A stretch of 64,000 bases of DNA, taken from NCBI GenBank assembly GCA_902776435.1, contig CACYQB010000022.1:1-64000 (forward strand), written 5' to 3'. Under the pieces are notes generated by a model, which was not told the DNA's origin, made no database searches, and was given only the letters and a program-made list of their open reading frames with translations. The DNA comes from an uncultured Bacteroidales bacterium. Lineage in GTDB: Bacteria > Bacteroidota > Bacteroidia > Bacteroidales > Muribaculaceae. The position numbers and the translations under genes are program-made. Position 1 is the first letter of the stretch. Every line of letters starts with the position of its first letter. Positions 10,361-17,312 of this stretch are shown in pieces.

Positions 10361-10885
10361 TTACCGATTGGTGAGGGTAGCGAAGTAAATCATGTCGATC
10401 TCCTCGTAGGAGAAGTCTCCGCTGAAGAAATTGCCCGTCTTGAGTTTGAGGTAATCGGAGAGGCGTTGCAGTGCCAAGTTGAACATCTCCTGGTGGTCAA
10501 AAGCCAGTTCGGGCAGTTGATTGATGGGAAACCACTTGGCGACATGGGCATCATCGCCGCCCCGGACATCCTGGACGCGGGTGAGGGTGAAATAGGCGAT
10601 GGAGATGACACGTTCGCGCGGGTCGCGGTCCGGTGTGGCAAAAGCGCCTAACTGCTCGATATGGGTTACCTTGAGTCCGGTTTCCTCGAGCAGTTCGCGG
10701 CGAGCACCGTCAGGGGCATCCTCATCGATGTTGAGAAATCCCCCGGGGAACGCCCAGCATCCCTTGTAGGGCTCTCCACCGCGCTCGATGAGCAGGACGT
10801 TGAGCCTCAAGCCATCATATCCAAACACGATGCAGTCGGTGGTGACGGCAGGGTGGGGGTATCGGTAGCAGTATTGACCTTCCAT
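10361..10885 (-). CDS. Nudix hydrolase
   Basis: A 174-residue cytoplasmic hydrolase of nucleoside-diphosphate-linked substrates. The Nudix box is complete: GFLNIDE, seven residues, then RELLEETGL. The start is taken at 10885 (MEGQYCYRYPHPAV), not at the longer in-frame start at 10954, because the preceding gene stops at 10887 with one base between them. The extra residues of the long form are not conserved-looking. The length and the YPHPAVTTD opening resemble the ADP-ribose pyrophosphatase/NrtR-like branch, but there is no C-terminal winged helix. It is the last gene of the five-gene minus-strand operon. Confidence 0.9.
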   Translation of the reverse strand: MEGQYCYRYPHPAVTTDCIVFGYDGLRLNVLLIERGGEPYKGCWAFPGGFLNIDEDAPDGARRELLEETGLKVTHIEQLGAFATPDRDPRERVISIAYFTLTRVQDVRGGDDAHVAKWFPINQLPELAFDHQEMFNLALQRLSDYLKLKTGNFFSGDFSYEEIDMIYFATLTNR

Positions 10886-10886
10886 G

Positions 10887-11357
10887 TTATTTCTCGATAA
10901 AGAACACTTGTAACTGTTGCGGGTCGGCAGACCTGTTGAGCGCCACTGCCGCAAACGGCACCAGCGTGTAACTTGTCTTATTTCCCCTGTTCACCTGGTA
11001 CTTGAAGATGACATTGCCGGGGCTTTGCTTCACATCCAAGGGGGTCACCATTGTGGGCTTGTTGGTCTTGGGGAGCAGGATGGCGATGACAAACTGTTTA
11101 TCCCAATTGACATCGGTGGGCATGCCTCCCATGACTGCAGCAGGCCCGAAATAGGCGTTGAAGTCACGTTCATTGTCAATGATTAGCCTCTGCTGCTTGC
11201 TGCAATCCACGTCGTTGCGGACATAGTAGTTCTGTAGCCACTCATAGTGGACTGACTTGGCACCCTTTTTGGCCTTGCGCAGTTCCTTGGAGGTCGTGCA
11301 CTGGCAACACAGCATGACCACTGCACACAGGGTGAGGATGAAGGCGAACTTTTTCAT
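10887..11357 (-). CDS. Small secreted lipoprotein, possibly PrcB-like
   Basis: A 156-residue exported protein. The N-terminus is a signal sequence with a Cys-rich end (MLCCQCTTS), most likely a lipobox. The mature part is a small beta-rich domain (FVIAILLPKTNKPTMVTPLDV, then KTSYTLVPFAAVALNR) that recalls the C-terminal domain of PrcB-type protease-associated proteins, a weak resemblance only. ATG overlaps the stop of meaB by four bases (11357-11354), so the two are translationally coupled. Confidence 0.65.
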   Translation of the reverse strand: MKKFAFILTLCAVVMLCCQCTTSKELRKAKKGAKSVHYEWLQNYYVRNDVDCSKQQRLIIDNERDFNAYFGPAAVMGGMPTDVNWDKQFVIAILLPKTNKPTMVTPLDVKQSPGNVIFKYQVNRGNKTSYTLVPFAAVALNRSADPQQLQVFFIEK

Positions 11358-12508
11358 TTTGAAAGTTGGTTTTTGGTTATTTTGTCGTAGTAGAAGTTGA
11401 GTACATCGCTGGCAGCAACAAACGAAGTCTGCTTGCCCGACAGCACGGTGTCCTCCTTGATGGAGAGCAGGCGTTCGATCTCGGGGTCGAAGTAGAAACG
11501 TGCTAGCAGCTGCTCATTGATGGTTTCACGCATCCAGTAGCGCTCCTGTTCGTGGCGCTTCTCGTCGAAGTATCCGCTTGCCTTGACGTGGGCAAAGTAG
11601 CGGTCAATCATGTCCCACACCTTGTCGATGTCCAGGTCGTAGTAGCCCGAGTAGGTAATGACTTCGGGCAGGAAGCCGCTGGGAGGCAGGGGATAGAGGT
11701 GAAGGGCGTTGCGGAACTGGGCGGCAGCCAGTTTGGCGCGCTCAATGTTGTCACCGTCACACTTGTTGATGACGATGCCGTCCGCCATTTCCATGATGCC
11801 ACGCTTGATGCCCTGCAGTTCATCACCCGTGCCAGCGAGTTGGATGAGCAGGAAATAATCCACCATCGAGTGGACAGCGATTTCGCTCTGTCCGACGCCG
11901 ACGGTCTCGACAAAAATGGTGTCGTAGCCAGCCGCCTCACACAGGACGATGGTCTCGCGTGTCTTGCGTGCCACGCCGCCCAACGAACCCGCCGAGGGGG
12001 AAGGGCGGATAAACACGTCAGGCTCGATGGCGAGACGTTCCATGCGCGTCTTGTCGCCCAGGATGGAGCCCTTGGAGCGCTCGCTGCTGGGGTCGATGGC
12101 GAGGACAGCCAGTTTGTGGCCCTGCTTGATGACGTGCATACCGAAGGAGTCGATCGACGTGCTCTTGCCGGCACCGGGCACGCCCGTGATACCGATGCGT
12201 CGCGAGTTGCCCGTGTAGGGGAGGCACTTCTCGATGACCTCCTGGGCGATAATCTGGTGCTCGGCGTTGCGGCTCTCGACCAGAGTGACCGCCTGCCCCA
12301 GCACGGCACGGTTACCCTTGCGGATGCCCTCGACATACTCGGCGGGCGTCAGCTGCGGTTTGCGCTTGCGCTTGAGGTAGGGGTTCACGATGGGCGGTTG
12401 TTCCACGCCACTATTGACCTGTAATCCAGTGTACTGTTCATCATTCTCGGGGTGATGCAGTTCGGGACACTCTTCGGTGTGCTGTATGATTCTAGTTTTG
12501 TCTGCCAT
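11354..12508 (-). CDS. meaB: Methylmalonyl-CoA mutase-associated GTPase MeaB
   Basis: A 384-residue G3E-family GTPase that protects and reloads B12-dependent methylmalonyl-CoA mutase, a step in propionate metabolism. Walker A is GVPGAGKS at residues 109-116. DPSS, the ETVGVGQSE switch and the NKCDGDN base-recognition segment follow. The C-terminal helical dimerisation arm is present. The first 45 residues (acidic, His-rich) extend beyond the usual family start. Its operon partners (DUF1573 proteins, lipoprotein, Nudix) do not share the pathway. The mutase is not in the window, but a cobalamin adenosyltransferase lies at 32.1 kb. Confidence 0.95.
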   Translation of the reverse strand: MADKTRIIQHTEECPELHHPENDEQYTGLQVNSGVEQPPIVNPYLKRKRKPQLTPAEYVEGIRKGNRAVLGQAVTLVESRNAEHQIIAQEVIEKCLPYTGNSRRIGITGVPGAGKSTSIDSFGMHVIKQGHKLAVLAIDPSSERSKGSILGDKTRMERLAIEPDVFIRPSPSAGSLGGVARKTRETIVLCEAAGYDTIFVETVGVGQSEIAVHSMVDYFLLIQLAGTGDELQGIKRGIMEMADGIVINKCDGDNIERAKLAAAQFRNALHLYPLPPSGFLPEVITYSGYYDLDIDKVWDMIDRYFAHVKASGYFDEKRHEQERYWMRETINEQLLARFYFDPEIERLLSIKEDTVLSGKQTSFVAASDVLNFYYDKITKNQLSK

Positions 12509-12521
12509 ATCTTGATGGTTG

Positions 12522-13625
12522 TTATTGTTGGTTGATGATGCCGACGAGGCGTATGGTGACCCTGGGTGAATCTGGGTCGTTGGTCATGAGCGTGACGGGC
12601 ACGTTGAGGATGCTGTCATGTTGCATTGACGTGTCCACGGTAACCGTGATGGTCGCGGTCTTGCCACGCTTGATTTCCTGCTTGTCGGCCTTAATGGAAA
12701 TGCCCTCGCCTTCAGGCGCCCACAGCCGGCGGATAGCCAGTTTGTCCTTGCCCTTGTTGGTGATGGTAAAGGTGCGCACTGCCACGTCGCCCGTTGTAAT
12801 GGTGCCGTAATCCAGACGGTCACCGCAATCCACGCTGACGATGGGGGCACTGGCGCGTTGCTGGTCGGTCAAGCCCTCAAACGACTCGATGACCTGGGCC
12901 ATCACATGGATGTCACAGCTGCCCGCCGTGGCGGTGGATGGACTTCTCAACGGCTTGCAGGACAGTGTGATGGTATCCACGTTCAAGCCCCACAACGGGG
13001 CATTCCCCGACAGGTAGTGAACCGTGAGAGCGGTTACCCGTGCTGGCGGGACCGTGTCGGGCACGACCGCGGGTTTCAAGTGCTGGTTGCCACCGGTGGC
13101 GCTCACGAGCAGGGTGTCGGTCGAGGCGTTATACGCGCTCAGGTATTGAGTTGAGTTCTTGCCTCTGACGAGTTCACCGATGGGGATATCACGCTGGCTG
13201 ATGCGCAGTGAGCCCGCCTGTAGCGGATATTGCTTGTCCAGCGTCGCGTCGGTGGGAATCACGTTGCCGGTAATTTCCAGGACGGTGCGCTTGGGCACGG
13301 TGTTGGTGAAAATGAGGGCCTGCTTGGAGAACTGTCCAGGACGGCCCGACGGATTGTAAGTGATACTCACGGTGGCCGTGTCTCCTGGCAGGATGGCCCC
13401 CTCGGGATAGGATAACCCGGTGCAGCCACAACTTGCCTGAGCCTTGACAATCAACAGCGGCTCGTTTCCCGTATTGATGACACGCATCTGGCAGTTGACC
13501 TTGCCGTCCTGTTCCAGAAAGACGCCAAAATCATGACTGCGCTCCAGCCATGACGCCTCGGGCTGTGCGGCAGCTGTCAAGGCAATGATGGCCAGCAGAG
13601 ATGCTATGTACAGGGCGCGTGTCAC
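12522..13625 (-). CDS. DUF1573 protein, two-domain
   Basis: A 367-residue exported protein with a signal peptide (about 1-20). The first DUF1573 domain (about 25-120) has the hallmark pattern HDFG, TNTGNEPLLI, ASCGCT, YP and YNPSGRPG. A second copy (about 255-365, LDYGTITTGDVAVRTFTITN) lacks the CGC motif. DUF1573 is an immunoglobulin-like beta sandwich of unknown role in Bacteroidota envelopes. The start codon is GTG at 13625, directly after the TAA of the upstream DUF1573 gene. No in-frame ATG fits the signal peptide. Confidence 0.88.
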   Translation of the reverse strand: MTRALYIASLLAIIALTAAAQPEASWLERSHDFGVFLEQDGKVNCQMRVINTGNEPLLIVKAQASCGCTGLSYPEGAILPGDTATVSITYNPSGRPGQFSKQALIFTNTVPKRTVLEITGNVIPTDATLDKQYPLQAGSLRISQRDIPIGELVRGKNSTQYLSAYNASTDTLLVSATGGNQHLKPAVVPDTVPPARVTALTVHYLSGNAPLWGLNVDTITLSCKPLRSPSTATAGSCDIHVMAQVIESFEGLTDQQRASAPIVSVDCGDRLDYGTITTGDVAVRTFTITNKGKDKLAIRRLWAPEGEGISIKADKQEIKRGKTATITVTVDTSMQHDSILNVPVTLMTNDPDSPRVTIRLVGIINQQ

Positions 13626-14027
13626 TTATTTTGTCTTGGGGATGACTTTTCCCTCGATGTGCAACGTGGTATTGCGCTCCTTGCCGTTGGTCTTGACTTT
13701 GACGGTCTTCTTGAAGAAGCCAGGGCGTCCGATGGGGCTGTAAGTCACCTTGATTTTGCCCTTCTTGCCCGGCTTGATGGGTTTGGAGGGATATTCGGGA
13801 CGGGTGCAGCCACAGGAAGCCGCCGCATCGATGATGAGCAGGGGCTTGTCGCCCGTGTTGGTGAACTCAAAGGTGCAGCTCACGGGTCCGTCGGCCTCCT
13901 TGATGGTGCCGAAGTCATGGCTCTTGACCTCAAATTTGGCCTCGGCATACTTTTCATCGGCTATCGCACTGATAGCCACCAGGCATACTGCAAAAAATGC
14001 TATAAAAAATCGTTTCATCATTGTCAT
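13626..14027 (-). CDS. DUF1573 protein, single-domain
   Basis: A 133-residue exported protein: signal peptide (1-23) and one DUF1573 domain with SHDFGTIKEADGP, FTNTGDKPLLI, AASCGCTRPEYP and YSPIGRPG. It is a shorter relative of the next gene, which starts with no spacing. Only 14 bases separate its start from the stop of the cassette upstream, and no -7 box is visible there. The operon may therefore be read from the cassette promoter or from a promoter inside the cassette. Confidence 0.9.
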   Translation of the reverse strand: MTMMKRFFIAFFAVCLVAISAIADEKYAEAKFEVKSHDFGTIKEADGPVSCTFEFTNTGDKPLLIIDAAASCGCTRPEYPSKPIKPGKKGKIKVTYSPIGRPGFFKKTVKVKTNGKERNTTLHIEGKVIPKTK

Positions 14028-14041
14028 ATATTTGTTATATG

Positions 14042-14263
14042 CTATGCGAATTTACCCTCTACCAACTCTTTGTGAAGCAATTGATAGTTGTAACCAGCGC
14101 TTTGATAGTAGAGGCCAGTGTCAAGATCTAGAATTTTGTCATAAATCTGAGAATTATAGACAGCATCCAAACCTTCCTTGACTGAGAGCCCAAAATCTTT
14201 TATTACCCTCAGCACCAAGTTCTTGGTAAGTGTATCAATTAAAAACTTTATTTCGTTGTTCAT
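14042..14263 (-). CDS. DUF3791-like small protein, third gene of the toxin-antitoxin-like cassette
   Basis: A 73-residue, mostly helical protein (SVKEGLDAVYNSQIYDKIL, then GLYYQSAGYNYQLLHKEL). It resembles the short proteins that often accompany DUF3990 genes in Firmicutes and Bacteroidales. Start and DUF3990 stop overlap as ATGA (14263-14260). A role as antitoxin or accessory subunit is inferred from neighbours only. Confidence 0.75.
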   Translation of the reverse strand: MNNEIKFLIDTLTKNLVLRVIKDFGLSVKEGLDAVYNSQIYDKILDLDTGLYYQSAGYNYQLLHKELVEGKFA

Positions 14264-14745
14264 CTTAGTTTTAATTGAGCTATAGCTTTATTAGTCCCGA
14301 AAAAGTATTGACGGTTGAGTTTGCGATAGGCTAGTTCCCTGGCCAGAGTTTCGATGTCTATTACCCCTTCATTATATCTTTCAAGCTGATAGGCAACCCC
14401 ATCATTAGCTACTGGGCCAATAACAATATCAAATGGATGCGTAAAACCTGTTTGGGAGGCATTACGGTTGGCATTGACAAATTCTGCCCATTCGGCACTC
14501 ACTTCATCTGGAAAAACCTTAATGTTCAGGTCGCTATTTAGCAAGCACCTGTCATCGAACTCAAAAACAGTGACAATGGGTTCACCATGCCCCATGATGC
14601 GTACGCGCCTCTGGGCCATAGCAACTGCTTGAGATTCAATGTCGGTAAGGTAGAAACCTTTCCCGAAGTCTTTGTCTAAAAGACTCTTGGACAGATCTAT
14701 GGTGGCAATAGCCACATTCGAGCCGTGGAAAAGCTTTTTAATCAT
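14260..14745 (-). CDS. DUF3990 protein, probable ADP-ribosyltransferase-fold toxin
   Basis: A 161-residue cytoplasmic protein. KLFHGSN near the N-terminus, DFGKGFYLTD about 25 residues later and a conserved acidic/aromatic C-terminal half are the DUF3990 signature. The family belongs to the ADP-ribosyltransferase fold clan, in which His and Tyr of these motifs line the NAD pocket. The start is chosen at 14745 (MIKKLFHGSN) because it overlaps the stop of the upstream gene as ATGA. The longer in-frame start at 14772 lies inside that gene. Flanking DUF3791-type genes suggest a toxin with one or two antitoxins. Toxicity is inferred, not shown. Confidence 0.82.
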   Translation of the reverse strand: MIKKLFHGSNVAIATIDLSKSLLDKDFGKGFYLTDIESQAVAMAQRRVRIMGHGEPIVTVFEFDDRCLLNSDLNIKVFPDEVSAEWAEFVNANRNASQTGFTHPFDIVIGPVANDGVAYQLERYNEGVIDIETLARELAYRKLNRQYFFGTNKAIAQLKLR

Positions 14746-14966
14746 ACCAGTGCACCTCCATTGCGATGACAAATGACAGATAAATCGTCGATAGCATCAT
14801 TGATAGATAATTGATGCTCTGCTTCGTAGCATTCATCAAGGAAATTAAGCCCCTTGAATCTGTTCAAGTAGGCGTATGCTTGTTTATTGCTCAAGCCATA
14901 TCTGTTGGCAAAAGCGCTAACACAATAAATGATATACGTTACCCTATTCTGAGTGTCTCGTTCCAT
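14742..14966 (-). CDS. DUF3791 protein, probable antitoxin or partner of DUF3990
   Basis: A 74-residue helical protein (TYIIYCVSAFANRYGLSNKQ, then AYAYLNRFKGLNFLDECYEAEH). The start at 14966 (MERDTQNR) is preferred over 14990, because the promoter just upstream predicts a transcript starting at about 14992, which would leave the longer form no leader. It is the first gene of the cassette, and its stop overlaps the DUF3990 start. Confidence 0.8.
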   Translation of the reverse strand: MERDTQNRVTYIIYCVSAFANRYGLSNKQAYAYLNRFKGLNFLDECYEAEHQLSINDAIDDLSVICHRNGGALV

Positions 14967-14998
14967 TAGACTGTTTTGACAATAAAACAACTAACCTG

Positions 14999-15029
14999 CA
15001 AAGTTAGGAACATTTTTTGGTGAAGCAAA
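14999..15029 (-). promoter_or_regulatory. Promoter of the DUF3791/DUF3990 cassette
   Basis: Minus strand: TTTG (15029-15026), 19 bases, TAACTTTG (15006-14999), a perfect Bacteroidota promoter. Confidence 0.8.
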
Positions 15030-15086
15030 CTGAAAGCGAGAATTTAATAATATTTTATTGTTCTGTGATTGAAAAATCGCCCGAAA

Positions 15087-15118
15087 CTTGTGAAACCAGA
15101 TAAAAGTGTTTACATTTG
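15087..15118 (+). promoter_or_regulatory. Promoter of the tandem secreted-protein genes
   Basis: CTTG at 15087-15090, 20 bases, TACATTTG at 15111-15118, ahead of the ATG at 15164. Confidence 0.7.
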
Positions 15119-15163
15119 CGGTATTGGATAAATAGCATATTATTAACGTAAATAGAGTTGATT

Positions 15164-16078
15164 ATGAAAAAGACCAGATTATTTGTTGCACTGCTGGTGA
15201 TGCTGGTTGCCGCCAGCGGCTATGCTCAGGACAGTTACCGCCAGGCTGTTAAGGATTACATGACAACAGTTAAACAAGATGATAACGAAAAGGCGTTAAT
15301 CTCAAGTATGAGTATGATGTTTGATAGGGATGGTAAATTGGACATAGATCAGTTGACACAACGCTATCTCGATGAACAATATGAGAATGACAAGATTGAC
15401 TTCTATGCCTTCGCATATAAAGAACAAGGCATTACCGAGGCCGAATTGAGAGAATTGTCATCGCTGCTCACTACCCCTGAGTTTGAGACCTTAACCGCCC
15501 ATACCAAAAGCTGGATGATGGAGTACGCCTCCTATATGATGACACCGTTCGTGGAGCAGATGAAAGTTCTACAAGAACCGATGGAACCTGGTGAATACTT
15601 GGACAAGGTAAAAGACTACGTATCTTTTTTAGACTCGCCCGTTCAGCCCAAACCGGAGATTGATGCTGCCTATGCCGATAAATTTAATCAGGTGATGTTG
15701 GGATCGCCTGCTGTAAAGCAGATAATGAACATGATGCTCAAGAGGCTAGATGATAAAGATCCCGAGTTACAAGAGTCGAGTAAGAAGGTTAAAGATTGGA
15801 TGACCAAGAATGTGCCCGTTCTCTTGCTGAATTTCGCTTACGGCAATTTGACTGACGAAGACCTTGACTATGCTGCCAAGCTTCAAGCCAACGAGACCTA
15901 TAGCAAATTCCTGAACTTTGACCTGAGCAGCATCGATATGGAGAAATACTATAACAAGCATCCTTATTTCAAGTACCTGAATTGGATGAAGGAACAGGGT
16001 GCAAAGACCAGCGAAGACCCCAACGCTATCATGGAATACTTCAAGTCGATGCTTGGATTTATCAACTCGAGTAAGTGA
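15164..16078 (+). CDS. Secreted protein of unknown function, tandem copy 1
   Basis: A 304-residue exported protein, signal peptide MKKTRLFVALLVML...SGYAQ (about 1-22). The rest is helical and charged. A segment EQGITEAELRELSSLL followed by TTPEF recalls DUF2059 helices, but the match is weak. The ATG at 15164 is preferred to an in-frame TTG two codons earlier, because the same ATG context occurs in copy 2. No catalytic motif is visible. The periplasm or outer surface is the likely location. Confidence 0.75.
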   Translation: MKKTRLFVALLVMLVAASGYAQDSYRQAVKDYMTTVKQDDNEKALISSMSMMFDRDGKLDIDQLTQRYLDEQYENDKIDFYAFAYKEQGITEAELRELSSLLTTPEFETLTAHTKSWMMEYASYMMTPFVEQMKVLQEPMEPGEYLDKVKDYVSFLDSPVQPKPEIDAAYADKFNQVMLGSPAVKQIMNMMLKRLDDKDPELQESSKKVKDWMTKNVPVLLLNFAYGNLTDEDLDYAAKLQANETYSKFLNFDLSSIDMEKYYNKHPYFKYLNWMKEQGAKTSEDPNAIMEYFKSMLGFINSSK

Positions 16079-16085
16079 TGATATC

Positions 16086-16118
16086 AACACTAAGGGATTA
16101 AAATCCTGCTGAGTGTTT
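16086..16118. repeat. Inverted repeat between the tandem secreted-protein genes
   Basis: AACACT and AGTGTT enclose GGAT-TAAA-ATCC. It may slow transcription, but there is no T-run. Confidence 0.4.
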
Positions 16119-16188
16119 TCTCACTTCGCTTTGAAGTTTTGTGATAAAAGCTTAATGTCGGGGTATTACTTTTTTAAAACAGGTGATT

Positions 16189-17115
16189 ATGAAAAAGACC
16201 AGATTATTTATTGCGATGCTGGTGATGCTGGTTGCCGCCAGCGGCTATGCCCAGGACAGTTACCGCGAGGCCGTTAAGGATTACTTGACGGCAATTGGCC
16301 AATTTGAAAAGACCAAGTCGCTCTTTGCTGATATGAAGACGCTGTTTAAGAAGAATAATCAGTTGGACATCAACCAGTTGACGCAACGCTATCTTGATGA
16401 ACGGTTTGAAGATGACATGTTAGACTCTTACGTGTCGGAGATGGCAGAAATCGGCATGAGCGAGGCCGATTTGAGAGAAGTCACGTCGCTGGTTTCCATG
16501 CCCGAGGGCAAGACCTTTGCAGACCATGAGCAAGAATGGATGGCCGAGTTCTTAGCGGAATTTTTGATGCCGTTTATGATGCTGGAAGAAGACGAGGCGC
16601 CTGCCGAAGCGCCTGCCGAAGACAAGGATTGGAGCAGTGGGGGATTGGCAGATCTCCTAGGTAAACCCGTTCAGCCCAGGGCCGATATAGATCCCGCCTA
16701 TGCCGCCAAATTCAAGGATGTGATACTGGAATCGCCTATCGCCAAGAATATAATGGATGCGATGATGAAGCGAATGGATGAAGATTCTTCCGATGAGTCC
16801 AAGAAACAAGAAGAGCGTAAGGCTTTTACCGATTGGATGGTTCCTAGCATGTCTGCTCTCTTGCTGAACAGCGCTTACGGCAATTTGACCCTCGAAGACC
16901 TTGATTATGCCGCCAAACTCTATGCCAACAAGTCCTATTGCAAACTCGGAAACTACGGCACATTTGATAATGATAAGTTAAAAATGAGCTATTTTGTGCT
17001 CAAATACTTGGATTGGATGAAGGAACAAGGCGCGACGCTCAGCGAGGACCCCCAAGACGCTGTAGAGTTCTTTAAGTTAATGTTTAATCTTGACAACTTG
17101 GATATTGACAAGTGA
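16189..17115 (+). CDS. Secreted protein of unknown function, tandem copy 2
   Basis: A 308-residue paralogue of the preceding gene. The first 90 bases are almost the same in DNA, which indicates a fairly recent duplication or gene conversion of the 5' end, while the middle has diverged. It carries an acidic insert (EEDEAPAEAPAEDKDW, about residues 137-152) that copy 1 lacks. Matching blocks are SEADLREVTSL, LLLNSAYGNLTLEDLDYAAKL and YLDWMKEQGA. The ATG at 16189 is used, not the in-frame GTG at 16183. A strong terminator follows, so both genes probably form one unit. Confidence 0.75.
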   Translation: MKKTRLFIAMLVMLVAASGYAQDSYREAVKDYLTAIGQFEKTKSLFADMKTLFKKNNQLDINQLTQRYLDERFEDDMLDSYVSEMAEIGMSEADLREVTSLVSMPEGKTFADHEQEWMAEFLAEFLMPFMMLEEDEAPAEAPAEDKDWSSGGLADLLGKPVQPRADIDPAYAAKFKDVILESPIAKNIMDAMMKRMDEDSSDESKKQEERKAFTDWMVPSMSALLLNSAYGNLTLEDLDYAAKLYANKSYCKLGNYGTFDNDKLKMSYFVLKYLDWMKEQGATLSEDPQDAVEFFKLMFNLDNLDIDK

Positions 17116-17180
17116 TTCCGTCACTTCGCTTTATTATAAAAAAACTTTTAATCTTAAAGTGAATTGCACCCTATTGCCAT

Positions 17181-17220
17181 CAGCCGCCTGCATGACCATT
17201 GTGCAAGCGGCTGTTTTTTT
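17181..17220 (+). terminator. Rho-independent terminator
   Basis: CAGCCGC (17181-17187) pairs with GCGGCTG (17207-17213), with an inner TGCA/TGCA stem, then seven T. Confidence 0.88.
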
Positions 17221-17275
17221 GCCCCTTATCAGATAATTTGTAGCGCAAAGTACCTGCTGGTACCGACTTTTTTTG

Positions 17276-17283
17276 TAAATTTG
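17276..17283 (+). promoter_or_regulatory. -7 box of the tricorn-like protease gene
   Basis: TAAATTTG, a perfect TAnnTTTG, 29 bases before the ATG. No clear -33 TTTG is visible. Confidence 0.55.
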
Positions 17284-17312
17284 CAGGATTAAACCTAATA
17301 GAATATAGCATC

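Noticed and set aside
11552-12424. Open frame of 290 codons opposite meaB
   Set aside because: It is the complement of a conserved GTPase gene, has no family match, and its length follows from the codon use of meaB.
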